From: Liolophura sinensis
Lineage: Eukaryota; Mollusca; Polyplacophora; Chitonida; Chitonidae
Assembly (NCBI RefSeq): GCF_032854445.1
Contig: NC_088295.1
Location: 95,907,805-95,971,804, forward strand
Reading direction: 5' to 3'
Length of the DNA stretch: 64,000 nucleotides
Position numbers and translations under genes: made by a program. A model generated the notes under the pieces. It worked only from the letters and a program-made list of their open reading frames with translations. It was not told where the DNA came from and did no database searches. Below, in pieces: positions 49,301 through 58,170 of this stretch (its first letter is position 1; each line of letters begins with the position of its first letter).

Positions 49301-52300
49301 TTCTGGCTTGTGTAAATGTTGGGGATACATGCTGACAATGGCCTGTGTTTCTGGCCTGTGTGAATGTTGGTGATACATGTTGACAATATCCCTGTTTCTG
49401 GCTTGTGTAAATGTTGGGGATACATGTTGACAATGGCCCTGTGTTTCTGGTGTGTGTAAATGTTGGTGGTACATGTTGACAATGTCCCTGTGTTTCTGGC
49501 TTGTGTAAATGTTGGTGGTACATTTTGACAATTTCCCTGTGTTTCTGGCTTGTGTAAATGTTGGTGATACATGTTGACAATATCCCTGTGTTTCTGGCTT
49601 GTGTAAATGTTGGTGACACATGTTGACAATATCCCTGTGTTTCTGGCTTGTGTAAATGTTCGCGATACATGTTGACAACGTCCCTGTGTTTCTGGCTTGT
49701 GTGAATGTTGGTGGTACATGTTGGCAATGTCCCTGTGTTTGTGGCCTGTGTAAATGTTGGTGATACATGTTGACAACATCCCTGTGTCTCTGGCTTGTGT
49801 GTGTTTCAGGCTCCAGACCTCATTATCCATCACCCAGACAGTGTTTTAGATGCGATGGGCGACTGGTGCAAGGAGCACCATGGGAAGGTCTGTCAAACTA
49901 CTGTGTATCATGGTATAATGCCAGCGTCAAATTATACTTTAGGGACCGTCCCCATAAATCGTTTGCATTTGTTTGGTTTGTTTTTCTCCGAAAAACCAGA
50001 CTCGATCTACACCTTTCGTTTGCTTATTCGGTTGAAACGATTTAAGGGAATCAAAGGAATCCCCTGTATCGGTCGACCATAGTGATACATTTAAACATCG
50101 TTGTGTTAACTGGCGATTGGTAAGGAGGTTTCATCGCTAATATGCACAAGAAACAAATCCAAAGAAACAACAACATTGGTAGCACTTGTGAAACCTTTCA
50201 AATAAAAAGCTCAAGTTTCGCTCTTACATATTTTCACGATATTCCCGAGTCTACCGATACCCAGTATACAGGCCTAAATATGTGGTCGGACATATATGCC
50301 AGAAACTCATACAGGCCTATCCTACACCGTACAAGTACACATGTGCCAGGACATGCCAGTTCCTGCAGGTGTCGTTCCAGCCAACGCTGAGTTCTGACAA
50401 CTATGTGGTGCGATGGGTGTTTGACCAATCAGTGCTTGAGATCTAATAAAGGATATTCAATCATTTCATATGAACTGTAAGTTATATTCAGCCTTGGGAC
50501 TCGGGGTGTGACTGGGGCCGTCATGCAGGTGTTGAGAGGTGTTGATTCCTGCTGATCAAGCCCTGTTTACCGTTGATTAAAAGTTTTAATTGTCATATAC
50601 AACCAGGTGTCAGCATCTACTCACACCGAGTTTTGGTGTAATAAAATGTGCATATTTCTTTATTATAGTAGGCTATCCTTCATTCACAAACATAAGTAAG
50701 CCTACCAGCAGGCGTACAGACGATTATGGAAAGTTTAAAAATCTCCGCAGGATACATACAATTTGTCAACTTCAGCTTTGTCTGAATTCTCAAATAATTT
50801 TAATAATGCATTTTGTTTTGTATTTGTTATCTGCTGTTAATTTCTAAAGTAAACGTCTGTACCAGTTGTCACCAGCCTGATGTAATCCTTATAAACATTG
50901 TATAGTTTGTGTCGCTATCGTTCAACTGAAACCTTTGTCAAGAAGATAGTTCAGTTCAATCCAAGTTTGAGTTAAAGCTTTCAGGGGATGGGAGAAGAGG
51001 TAAGGTATTTACTGGAAATGGACTTTACTCCACGTCATACTGCATCGTTCGTATCTTCGAGCATATCTTTAGGATAATTTAGTATATATAAATATGCATA
51101 TTGATTATTAGGTTCTTTGCAATTCTAAATTTACTGCAGACATTATTAGGACAGGAAGTCATTTTGTGTGAGAAATTGAGGGATAGCTTCCAAATCCTCA
51201 CACCTAAAAGGGATGCAGGTGCCACATGAAATGTACGTGGTTTGTGTGTGATGGATGACAGGTATGCTCACATTTTCCCTCTACAGATGTCAAGCAAGGC
51301 CTGGTGGGGAATCAGGAAATAAGGCCTTTAATCTTTTCAATTAGGTTGAACCACTCAAACTTTGTTGTCAACTGAGCAAACATTGTTTATGCTTTCTGTC
51401 ACACTACTTATAGCCTTTCATCAAATACCTGCCACCCTACCCAGATAAATTATCCCAACATAGCTTGATAACAGTGGGCTTTGAAATAATTGTGACAAAA
51501 GTGTACACTGTACATGAATACAAATACTCCTGTAAATAAATTAGAAACTATCTTTCTTGACTTCTGTTTGTTTTTGTAAAGTGGTTTGTAAAGTTAAATA
51601 ATGTTCAGCGAGTTGATGTCCTCTCGATGAGCCTCCCCACCCTCCCTACCTTTGAGAATGGTCTGTCAGATTGGTGTCGTTCTCCCACCAAGGTAGACGC
51701 ATGGCCAGAAAAGGGAAACCACTTGTGTTTTACCCTCGCGGGCATTTTTCAAAAGCTTTATTCACATGAAAGGCAGCATTACTCGTTGACGAAACCGCAA
51801 TTTATCGACTTTCAATCATACAAGAGAGGCTATGGAGACAAGTGGTCGGTAAATTCGAGACCTGATGGGTGGAGTAACGAAAAGGTGAGAAAGCTAAATC
51901 TAAGAAGAAAAAAACGAAAATGATTCTTATAATAATTTTTGGGTATTAAATTTACTGCGTTAACGTGTCGTATAGAAAAGGCTCCAAAAGCAACCATTTA
52001 CATTGTTTGTACAGCTAGGTATCCTGACAGTTCTGATCAGTGAAGCGTGTCGTTGTTGTAGTCGACATTCCCTGCTGAGCTAGTGGGACTACTTTCGCAA
52101 GGCCTGCTCCCTCTGGCTGTTTCCAATATTATCGGCTCTAAGGGAAAAAACCCAACGAACTCGACTCTCATTAATTGAGTGTTCGTTCTTTTCATTCGTT
52201 TTTACTGAATCCGAAGCAAACGATTTATGGGGACGGGCCTGTAAATAAAATAGTTCCTGTGGTGTTAATTGAGGCCATATACGGTGTTGTATAGGTGTAC

Positions 52301-55300
52301 TATGGCACAACTCCTTCCTGTAATTCACATTCCTGTGTTGTCGCTAGTATCATGGTAATTAGCCATTTAGTGGGCTCACCTGGTGTAGGCAAAATGTCGG
52401 AATGACTGCAGATCTCAGGGTGCTGTGTTTGATGGATGCCAGTGGTAGGTAACGCATTTTCCAACCACTGGGCTTAACTTGGAAACATTTTTTCACTGCG
52501 TGGTTTTCTCAGCACACATTGACCTTGCCTGCACTGTTTACAATAAACCTAACAATGGAAGGTGTCTGCCTGTTACACCATTCACGAGTGCCTATGCAAA
52601 TTACTAGCTGCACGTACCTCTACACCTTTGCTAACACTACTGGGTGGAGCTACACAACGTTCTGTTTCATTTACTTGGAGTAGTGCCAGAGTTTTAGTGC
52701 CAACACGCACCTCAGGCACTTGTCTCCCGTCTCCTGCGAGAGTACGAGACCAACACAAATATGTGCACTGAAATTTAGGTGGCCTCATCTTCATTCCTTG
52801 GGAAAATCATCGCCTCTTGTTAAAACGAAACCTATATCTGTCGTGATGGCTGTGGTGAGTGTAAAGTGTGAGTCTTAGATACACCCTAAGAATTCCTTCG
52901 TCGGCATATGACTGAAAAATTGTTGAGCATGACGTTAAACCCCAAGCACTCATTCACTCACTCACTCTTTTCCTTTGACCAATCTGGCTTCACAGGCATT
53001 TGAGTTTCTGCTTTTTGTTTCTTCTTTCCCTTTGACCAATCTGGCCCCAGGAACAGTTGACAGTCCTGAATGTGGCCAGCCTGGGCTAACTTAAGTATTT
53101 GTGTTTCTGCTCTCACTTTGGCCAGTCGTCGTCATATGACTGAAAAATTGTTGAGTACTGCTCTCACTTTGGCCAGTCTGGGCTGACTCAGGTATTTGTG
53201 TTTCTGCTCTCACTTTGGCTAGTCTGGGCTGACTCAGGTATTTGTGTTTCTGCCCTCACTTTCACCAGTCTAGGCTGACTTAAGTATTTGTGTTTCTGTT
53301 CTCACTTAGGTCAGTCTGGGCTACTTAGATATTTGTGTTTCTGCCCTCACTTAGGTCAATCTGGGCTACTTAGATATTTGTGTTTCTGCCCTCACTTTGG
53401 CCAATCTGGGCTGACTTAAGTATTTGTGTTTCTGCTCTCACTTTTATCAGTCTGGGCTGACAGAAGCGGTAAGGCAGAGTAATATCAGTCTAACCAGTGC
53501 TGAGGATCAGATGGTGAAGTTTGTAACAGAGCATGTACCCAAAGGAAGCTGCCCCCTAGCTGGCAACTCCATCCATGTCGACAAAGAGTTCCTGAACCGA
53601 TACATGCCACGGTTCATGAGCCACCTCCACTACAGGATTGTTGACGTGAGCACATTGAAGGAACTCTGCAGGTAAATCTGGTCTATTCTAGCCTCTTAAT
53701 GGTAAGAGGGAACTCTGCAGGTAAATCTGGTCTATTCTAGGCTCACAGGGGTAAGGGGCGGGTCATGAAATGTGTCAGGAGGAACATGATTTTTGAGGGT
53801 TTATGGACAACAATCAGCTACACTTAAACCACATGATGCACATAAGTGATGAGAAAAAGTTTTGCCTTACTTCACTTCTAGAAGTTACTTACTTAATCAC
53901 CTATAGTAAAACTGGTATAAGTGTGCATGGGTCTTAAGTAAGGTTTATGGAAGTGGGTGTAAAGAGAACCGAAAATTGTCAAAGTTTTATTAATACCTAA
54001 TTTATCGCTATGGATGGTAAAAGAAGAAAAAACGAGTGTAGTTTAGTGAAAAAGAGAATATAATCCTCAAATCTGATATTCATTTACAACTTCCTAAATG
54101 AGAAAAGGGACTTCCCCAAGACACCAGTTTCCAAAACAACCATTTCTTACACTGGATATGCTGTCCACAACCATCAACACTGATTCACACAGGACACGCT
54201 GTACACACAACCATTAACACCAATTCACACAAGAAATACTGTACACACAACCATCAACACTGATTCACACAGGAAACACTGTACACACAACCATTAACAC
54301 TGATTCACACAAGAAATACTGTACACGCAACCATTAACACCGATTCACACAAGAAATACTGTACACGCAACCATCAACACTGATTCACACAGGAAACACT
54401 GTACACACAACCATTAACAGTGATTCACACAGGAAATACTGTACACACAACCATTAACACGGATTCACACTGGAAGTACTGAACAGGCAAGCATAAACAC
54501 TGATTCGCACAAGAAATACTGTACACAACCATCAACACTGATTCACACAGGAAACACTGTACATACAACCATTAACACTGATTCACACGGGAAACGCTGT
54601 ACACAACCATCAACACTGATTCACACAGGAAACACTATACACAACCATCAACACTTATTCACACAGGAAACGCTGTACACACAACCGTTAACACTGATTC
54701 ACAAAGGAAACACTGTACACACAACCATCAACACTGATTCACACAGGAAACACTGTACATACAACCATTAACACTGATTCACACGGGAAACGCTGTACAC
54801 AACCATCAACACTGATTCACACAGGAAACACTATACACAACCATCAACACTTATTCACACAGGAAACACTGTACACACAACCATTAACAGTGATTCACAC
54901 AGGAAACACTGTACACACAACCATTAACACGGATTCACACAGGAAACACTGTACACACAACCATTAACACGGATTCACACAGGAAACCTAATTCAGATAA
55001 TTATTGTGATGTTTGTTCTGGTTGAGTGTAGCAGAAAAGCTATTTGTGTTGGCAGACGCTGGTACCCTGATGTGTATTTACGTTGTCCTCCCAAAGCCCT
55101 CAGCCACAGGTTTGTTGATTTTTGTTCTGCTCTCAGTCTGTCCACAAAAAAGTGGTTAATCTGTGTGTACACACTTTGATATGGCACAATACCGGGTTAG
55201 GAAGAATCAGGAAGTTTTGTAAAGGATGAAGATTTTTTTTTTTTTTTTTTTTTTTGATTGGTGTTTTACGCCGCACTCAAGAATATTTCACTTATACGAC

Positions 55301-55844
55301 GGCGGCCAGCATTATGGTGGGTGGAAACCGGGCAGAGCCCGGGGGAAACCCACGACCATCCGCAGGTTGCTGGCAGACCTTCTCACGTACGGCCGGAGAG
55401 GAAGCCAGCATGAGCTGGACTTGAACTCACAGCGACCGCATTGGTGAGAGACTCCTGGGTCATTACGCTGCGCTAGCGCTTTAACCGACTGATCCACGGA
55501 GGCCCCTAAAGGATGAAGAGTGTATGCCAGATACATACATACATGTATATGGCTCGTTATGGTGGGGCACGTCTGCTTTACTGAAGGGGAGGTCATTTTT
55601 TGATCATGTATGAATAGTTGTAATTACCTCTAAGATCAACCCAGTTTCCTTAATAACCATAAAATTGACCACACTAAAAAAAAAGGGCAATAAGCCTGGC
55701 TTTGGTATAAAGCATGCAAAGCACAAAACCCATTCTTCTCATCTGTTTGTTCATATTTTGCTTTTCTCTTTCCACAGAGCCCTAGATGACATCAAGGAAA
55801 GCATAGCTGAGTTGCAACACTACAGGAAAACCATGCTGAAGTGA
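31196..55844 (+). CDS. REXO2: REXO2 orthologue, oligoribonuclease (DEDDh 3'-5' exoribonuclease), 6 exons, complete
   Basis: Degrades 2-5 nt RNA fragments (nanoRNA) in mitochondria and cytosol, as a homodimer in characterised relatives. Join of 31196-31375, 37072-37155, 49810-49887, 53451-53671, 55056-55109 and 55778-55844: 684 nt, 227 aa. Catalytic residues are all present: VWVDLE (D58, E60), AGNSIHVD (D158) and SHRALDD (H205, D210). Also conserved are [16 protein letters not shown] and [19 protein letters not shown]. Human REXO2 is 237 aa and has a Lys-rich tail that is missing here. The first 20 residues ([20 protein letters not shown]) are Arg-rich without acids, a probable mitochondrial presequence; an in-frame TAG at 31118 makes 31196 the first Met. 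M21 could start a cytosolic form. No canonical AATAAA was seen soon after the stop. Confidence 0.95.
31455..31725. mobile_element. Fold-back (long inverted repeat) element in REXO2 intron 1
   Basis: Arm 31490-31541 (starting gtctcgcgggttcacgcaga) is the reverse complement of 31655-31706 with two mismatches over 52 bp; weaker pairing extends on both sides. The loop is about 113 bp. No open frame. Likely a MITE or fold-back element. Confidence 0.75.
31775..32010 (+). mobile_element. SINE, family 1 (5'-truncated copy)
   Basis: From ataactcgagagcctctcat through gagttcaagttcagctcatg, ccataatgctggccgctgtc, to the tail caccaatcaaataaataaat. It lacks the first part of the tRNA-like head and carries several substitutions relative to the copy at 55233-55506, so it is older. 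Confidence 0.88.
32590..34125. repeat. Minisatellite, about 49-51 bp unit, with E-box palindromes
   Basis: About 31 copies of ctccattgaggagaacagcc, cactcaacgcctacacgtgt, acacataaagt in REXO2 intron 1. Roughly a dozen copies contain TACACGTGTA, a 10-bp palindrome with a CACGTG E-box; the others have cacatgta. Apparent proteins up to 199 aa are by-products. Confidence 0.95.
34374..34495 (+). mobile_element. SINE family 1 fragment
   Basis: Contains catgggaaggtcttccagtg, a decayed gggttttttttaggtctgcc, cccaccgtaatgac and the tail aaacaccaattaaaattaaa. The tRNA-like head and part of the 3' body are missing. Confidence 0.75.
34800..35255 (+). mobile_element. Possible transposon remnant ending in an AAT microsatellite
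   Basis: AT-rich, non-coding sequence with phrases like taggtttagccgttttggag and gtttacttcgataggttta, of a type common near the ends of invertebrate transposons, closing in (aat)n at 35230-35253. The class cannot be assigned. Confidence 0.35.
35256..35945. repeat. Minisatellite, 54 bp unit
   Basis: Thirteen copies of aatccaaacgatttcaatag, gtgttcctctaggatgctag, tgttgacccctcat. The length is a multiple of three and one frame stays open for 127 codons with an 18-residue period. Not a gene. Confidence 0.95.
36115..36830. repeat. Minisatellite, 29 bp unit
   Basis: About 24 copies of tgtcgtagatgtacactttc plus tgacataaa, ending about 240 bp before REXO2 exon 2. Confidence 0.95.
37072..37155 (+). 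CDS. REXO2: REXO2 exon 2
   Basis: Acceptor gtatttgtag ends at 37071. Its 84 nt are phase 0 to 0, encoding [20 protein letters not shown] then ADLNIVAE. The donor GAG|gttctc is weak, matching the consensus little beyond GT and a C at +6, yet homology fixes the boundary because AE|APDLII continues correctly in exon 3. Confidence 0.94.
37435..40068. repeat. 47 bp minisatellite, left half (REXO2 intron 2)
   Basis: About 55 copies of tgatgtcagacagcctctgg, tctcctgtccctgtgtagaa, caccccc. A segment of 1,204 bp is duplicated: the series around 37570-38810 recurs at 38780-40015 with very few differences. The array continues after the insertion at 40069-42789. Confidence 0.96.
40482..40690. repeat. Four copies of a 53 bp unit inside the hAT-like insert
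   Basis: Units read cattttgtcacccatagact, caacctgacagaaagtgaga, ttccagcatgcca. Copies are almost identical, so this array arose recently and inside the older element. Confidence 0.92.
40870..40908 (+). mobile_element. SINE 3' end fragment
   Basis: ctgctaagtacggcgttaaa then cactcactcactcactca, the 3' terminus type of family 2. The rest of the element is not recognisable. Confidence 0.55.
41041..41965 (+). pseudogene. hAT-like transposase remnant
   Basis: Reading across broken frames gives [87 protein letters not shown] and [11 protein letters not shown]. The LS.AHGNADxxRGFS block is the typical end of hAT-like proteins. At least ten in-frame stops interrupt it, so no functional protein is possible. 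Confidence 0.55.
42790..46935. repeat. 47 bp minisatellite, right half, with higher-order copies
   Basis: About 88 copies, mostly with ggcagcctctgatctcctgt and the variant ccccaaatgtc. Long-range copies are visible: blocks at 43801 and 44503 (702 bp apart) and at 45508 and 46230 (722 bp apart). Frames up to 105 codons on the minus strand are by-products. Confidence 0.96.
47226..47330 (-). mobile_element. SINE 3' body fragment
   Basis: Plus-strand text tttgattggtgtttaatact, aatttttcactgatatgatg, ggaacccagaggaagccacc is a diverged reverse copy of a family-1-type 3' body. No head is present. Confidence 0.55.
47440..48335. repeat. Minisatellite, about 58-60 bp unit
   Basis: About fifteen copies of acatggccgtccacacagag, ctctcgtagggttttgtcca, aaatcagtcagcacctgaa. 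Lies in REXO2 intron 2. Confidence 0.94.
48395..49795. repeat. Minisatellite, 49 bp unit, abutting REXO2 exon 3
   Basis: About 28 copies of gtgtttctggcttgtgtaaa, tgttggtgatacatgttgac, aatatccct. It ends about 15 bp before the acceptor of exon 3. The unit's gtgtttctggct resembles the junction gtgtttcag|gct with the AG changed. Minus-strand frames up to 286 codons are by-products. Confidence 0.95.
49810..49887 (+). CDS. REXO2: REXO2 exon 3
   Basis: Acceptor gtgtgtttcag ends at 49809; donor GGGAAG|gtctgt. Its 78 nt encode [20 protein letters not shown] then KEHHGK, the conserved DWCKEHHGK block. It lies 12.65 kb from exon 2. Confidence 0.95.
50192..50446 (+). other. Unrecognised open frame ending in TAATAAA
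   Basis: Open from a stop at 50189 to TAA at 50444, reading for example [20 protein letters not shown] and [18 protein letters not shown]. The stop overlaps AATAAA at 50445-50450. There is no Met at its start. It may be a fragment of an element's gene or a pseudo-exon. No family recognised. Confidence 0.25.
50451..52215. other. Unique intron sequence, content not recognised
   Basis: No array. A 98-codon plus-strand frame at 51627-51923 contains an internal AACGAAAAG|gtgaga that would be a good donor at 51885, but no upstream partner or homologue is recognised. Confidence 0.35.
52888..52966 (+). mobile_element. SINE family 2, 3' end
   Basis: aattccttcgtcggcatatg, actgaaaaattgttgagcat, gacgttaaaccccaagcact, then cattcactcactcactc. 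This matches the reverse complement of 24337-24400. A 30-bp piece of the same end recurs at about 53126-53157 inside the neighbouring array. Confidence 0.75.
52967..53450. repeat. Array of about 45 bp units carrying a copied REXO2 exon 4 acceptor
   Basis: Roughly eight copies of gtatttgtgtttctgctctc, actttggccagtctgggctg, ac plus ttaa or tcag. The last copy leads into the real site, cttttatcag|TCTGGGCTGACAGAAG. Copies left of 53090 are more diverged. A SINE scrap lies inside at 53126-53157. Confidence 0.93.
53451..53671 (+). CDS. REXO2: REXO2 exon 4 (Exo II motif)
   Basis: Acceptor cttttatcag ends at 53450; donor CTGCAG|gtaaat. Its 221 nt are phase 0 in and 2 out. It encodes [11 protein letters not shown], then [20 protein letters not shown] with catalytic D158, and [14 protein letters not shown]. 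Both ends are copied into the flanking introns: about eight acceptor-type copies upstream and one donor-type copy 49 bp downstream. Confidence 0.97.
53660..53740. repeat. Two-copy duplication of the REXO2 exon 4 donor
   Basis: The 32 bp starting ggaactctgcaggtaaatct at 53660-53691 recurs exactly at 53709-53740, 49 bp later. Each holds the last 12 exon bases, GT donor and 18 intron bases. Only the first can be the annotated splice site for the known protein. Confidence 0.95.
54160..54995. repeat. Minisatellite, about 40 bp unit
   Basis: About twenty copies of acaaccattaacactgattc plus acacaggaaacactgtacac in REXO2 intron 4, ending 60 bp before exon 5. Confidence 0.95.
55056..55109 (+). CDS. 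REXO2: REXO2 exon 5
   Basis: Acceptor gttggcag ends at 55055; donor CACAG|gtttgt. Its 54 nt encode [18 protein letters not shown] with split Arg codons at both ends. RRWYP and the catalytic His of SHRALDD (H205) fix the exon. Confidence 0.95.
55233..55506 (-). mobile_element. Full-length SINE family 1 with perfect 13 bp target duplication
   Basis: On the minus strand: ggggcctccgtggatcagtc head with A box, gtgagttcaagtccagctca (B box), body with cgtgggtttcccccgggctc, and tail gtaaaacaccaatc followed by poly(A) (the T-run at 55233-55254). The target taaaggatgaaga lies at 55220-55232 and 55507-55519. Intact boundaries indicate a recent insertion into REXO2 intron 5. Confidence 0.96.
55778..55844 (+). 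CDS. REXO2: REXO2 exon 6 (Exo III motif and stop)
   Basis: Acceptor ctctttccacag ends at 55777. It encodes [20 protein letters not shown] then LK and TGA at 55842-55844. D210 is the last catalytic acid. The human protein has about ten more, Lys-rich residues; here the stop follows directly. Confidence 0.95.
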
Positions 55845-55984
55845 GAATTCCTCCATCATACATCTAGTTTTGTTGTTTTATTTCATGTATCGTGTTTCTC
55901 AGTAAATGATTTTAAGACGTCTTGATCACACATTGCTTTCTGTTCAGTTTTTTCCAAAAAATTGTTCATTTCCAAAAATTTAAC

Positions 55985-58170
55985 GGCCTTACTCTGCCAT
56001 ATCAGGGTCCACAATGTGAACCCTGGGGTTAACAAGGAACCCACAGCTGACGGCCTGACTCTGCCATGTCAGTGTCCACAGTGTGAACCCTGAGGTTAAC
56101 AAGGAACCCACAGCTGATGGCCTTACTCTGCCATGTCAGTGTCCACAGTGTGAACCCTGGGGTTAACAAAGAACCTACCGTCCACAGTGTGAACCCTGAG
56201 GTTAACAAGGAACCCACAGCTGACGACCTTACTCTGCCATGTCAGTGTCCACAGTGTGAACCCTGGGGTTAACAAAGAACCTACAGCAGGCGGTCTTACT
56301 CTGCCATATCAGTGTCCACAGTGTGAACCCTGAGGTTAACAAAGAACCCACAGCTGATGGTCTTACTCTGCCATATCAGTGTGATCCCTGGGGTTAACAA
56401 AGAACCTACAGCTGACCGTCTTACTCTGCCACCTCAGTATCCACAGTGTGAACCCTGAGGTTCACAAGAAACCTACAGCTGACGGCCTTACTCTGCCATA
56501 TCAGTGTCCACAGTATGAACCCTGGGGTTAACAAGGAACCCACAGCTGACGGTATTACTCTGCCATGTCAGTGTCCACAGTGTGAACCCTGAGGTTAACA
56601 AGGAACCTACTGCTGATGGCCTTACTCTGCATTATCATTGTTCTCAATGTGAACCTGCGGTTAACAAGGAACCCACAGCTCATGGCCTTACTCTGCCATA
56701 TCAGGGTCCACAATGTGAACCCTGAGGGTAACAAGGAACCTACTGCTGATGGTCTTACTCCACTATGTCATTGTCCTCAATGTGAACCCTGGGGTTAACA
56801 TAGAACCCATACATGTAGCTGATGGTCTTACTTTGCCATGTCAAGTGTTCACTGTGTGAACCTGCAGTTAACAAGGAACCTACTGCTGATGGCCTTACTC
56901 CACCAAATCATTATCCTCAACGTTAACCCTGAGGTTAACAAGGAACCTACAGCTGATGGTCTTACTCTGTTATGTTAGTGTTCACAGTGTGAACCCTGAG
57001 GTTAACAAGGAACGTACTGCTGATGGCCTTACTCTGTTATGTCAGTGTCCACAGTATGAACCCTGAGGTTAACAAGGAACCTACTGCTGATGGCCTTACT
57101 CCACCATATCATTGTCCTCAATGTTAACCCTGGGGTTAACAAGGAACCTACAGCTTATGGTCTTCCTCTGCTATGTCAGTGTTCACAGTGTGAATCCTGA
57201 GGTTAATAAGGAACCTACAGCTTATGGCCTTACTCCACTATGTCATAGTGTTCACTGTGTGAACCTGCGGTTAACAAGGAACCTACTGCTGACGGCCTTA
57301 CTCCACCATGTCAGTGTCCACAATGTTAACCCTAAGGTTAACAAAGAAACTACAGCTGACCGTCTTACTCTGCCACCTCAGTATCCACAGTGTGAACCCT
57401 GAGGTTAACAAGGGACCTACAGCTGACGGCCTTACTCTGCCATATCAGTGTCCACAATGTGAAACCTGAGGTTAACAAGGAACCCACAGCTGACGGCCTT
57501 ACTCTGCCATGTCAGTGTCCACAGTGTGAACCCTGGGGTTAACAAGGAACCCACAGCTGACGGTCTTCCTCTGCTATGTCAGTGTTCACAGTGTGAATCC
57601 TGGGGTTAACAAGGAACCTACAGCTGACGGCCTTACTCTGCAACCTCAGTATCCACAGTGTGAACCCTGAGGTTAACAAGAAACCTACAGCTGACGGCCT
57701 TACTCTGTCATATCAGTGTCCACAATGTGGGCCCTGGGGTTAACAAGGAACCCACAGCTGACGGCCTTACTCTGCCATGTCAGTGTCCACAGTGTGAACC
57801 CTGGGGTTAACAAGGAACCCACAGCTGACGGTCTTCCTCTGCTATGTCAGTGTTCACAGTGTGAATCCTGAGGTTAACAAGGAACCTACAGCTGACGGCC
57901 TTACTCTGTCATATCAGTGTCCACAGTGTGAACCCTGGGGTTAACAAGGAACCCACAGCTGACGGTCTTCCTCTGCCATGTCAGTGTCCACAGTGTGAAC
58001 CCTGGGGTTAACAAGGAACCCACAGCTGACGGTCTTCCTCTGCCATGTCAGTGTCCACAGTGTGAACCCTGGGGTTAACAAGGAACCCACAGCTGATGGT
58101 CTTCCTCTGCTATGTCAGTGTTCACAGTGTGAATCCTGAGGTTAACAAGGAACCTACAGCTGATGGCCTT
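55985..58170. repeat. Minisatellite, about 66-68 bp unit, downstream of REXO2
   Basis: About 32 copies of gttaacaaggaacccacagc, tgacggccttactctgccat, gtcagtgtccacagtgtgaa, ccctgggg. Starts about 140 bp after the REXO2 stop, so it may lie in the 3' UTR. Confidence 0.95.

Larger units (their letters stand above)
49946..52236. mobile_element. Candidate DNA transposon with 21 bp terminal inverted repeats, in REXO2 intron 3
   Basis: A 21 bp sequence beginning ccgtccccataaatcgtttg at 49946-49966 recurs as its perfect reverse complement at 52216-52236. Weaker pairing extends outward to a TA on each side (tttaggga and tttacagg). The 2.3 kb between holds unique sequence and open frames at 50192-50446 and 51627-51923 that I do not recognise. 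No transposase motif was identified. Confidence 0.5.

Noticed and set aside
51627..51923. 98-codon open frame as a gene
   Set aside because: No recognised family, no partner exons, within a candidate transposon. Kept only as a note.
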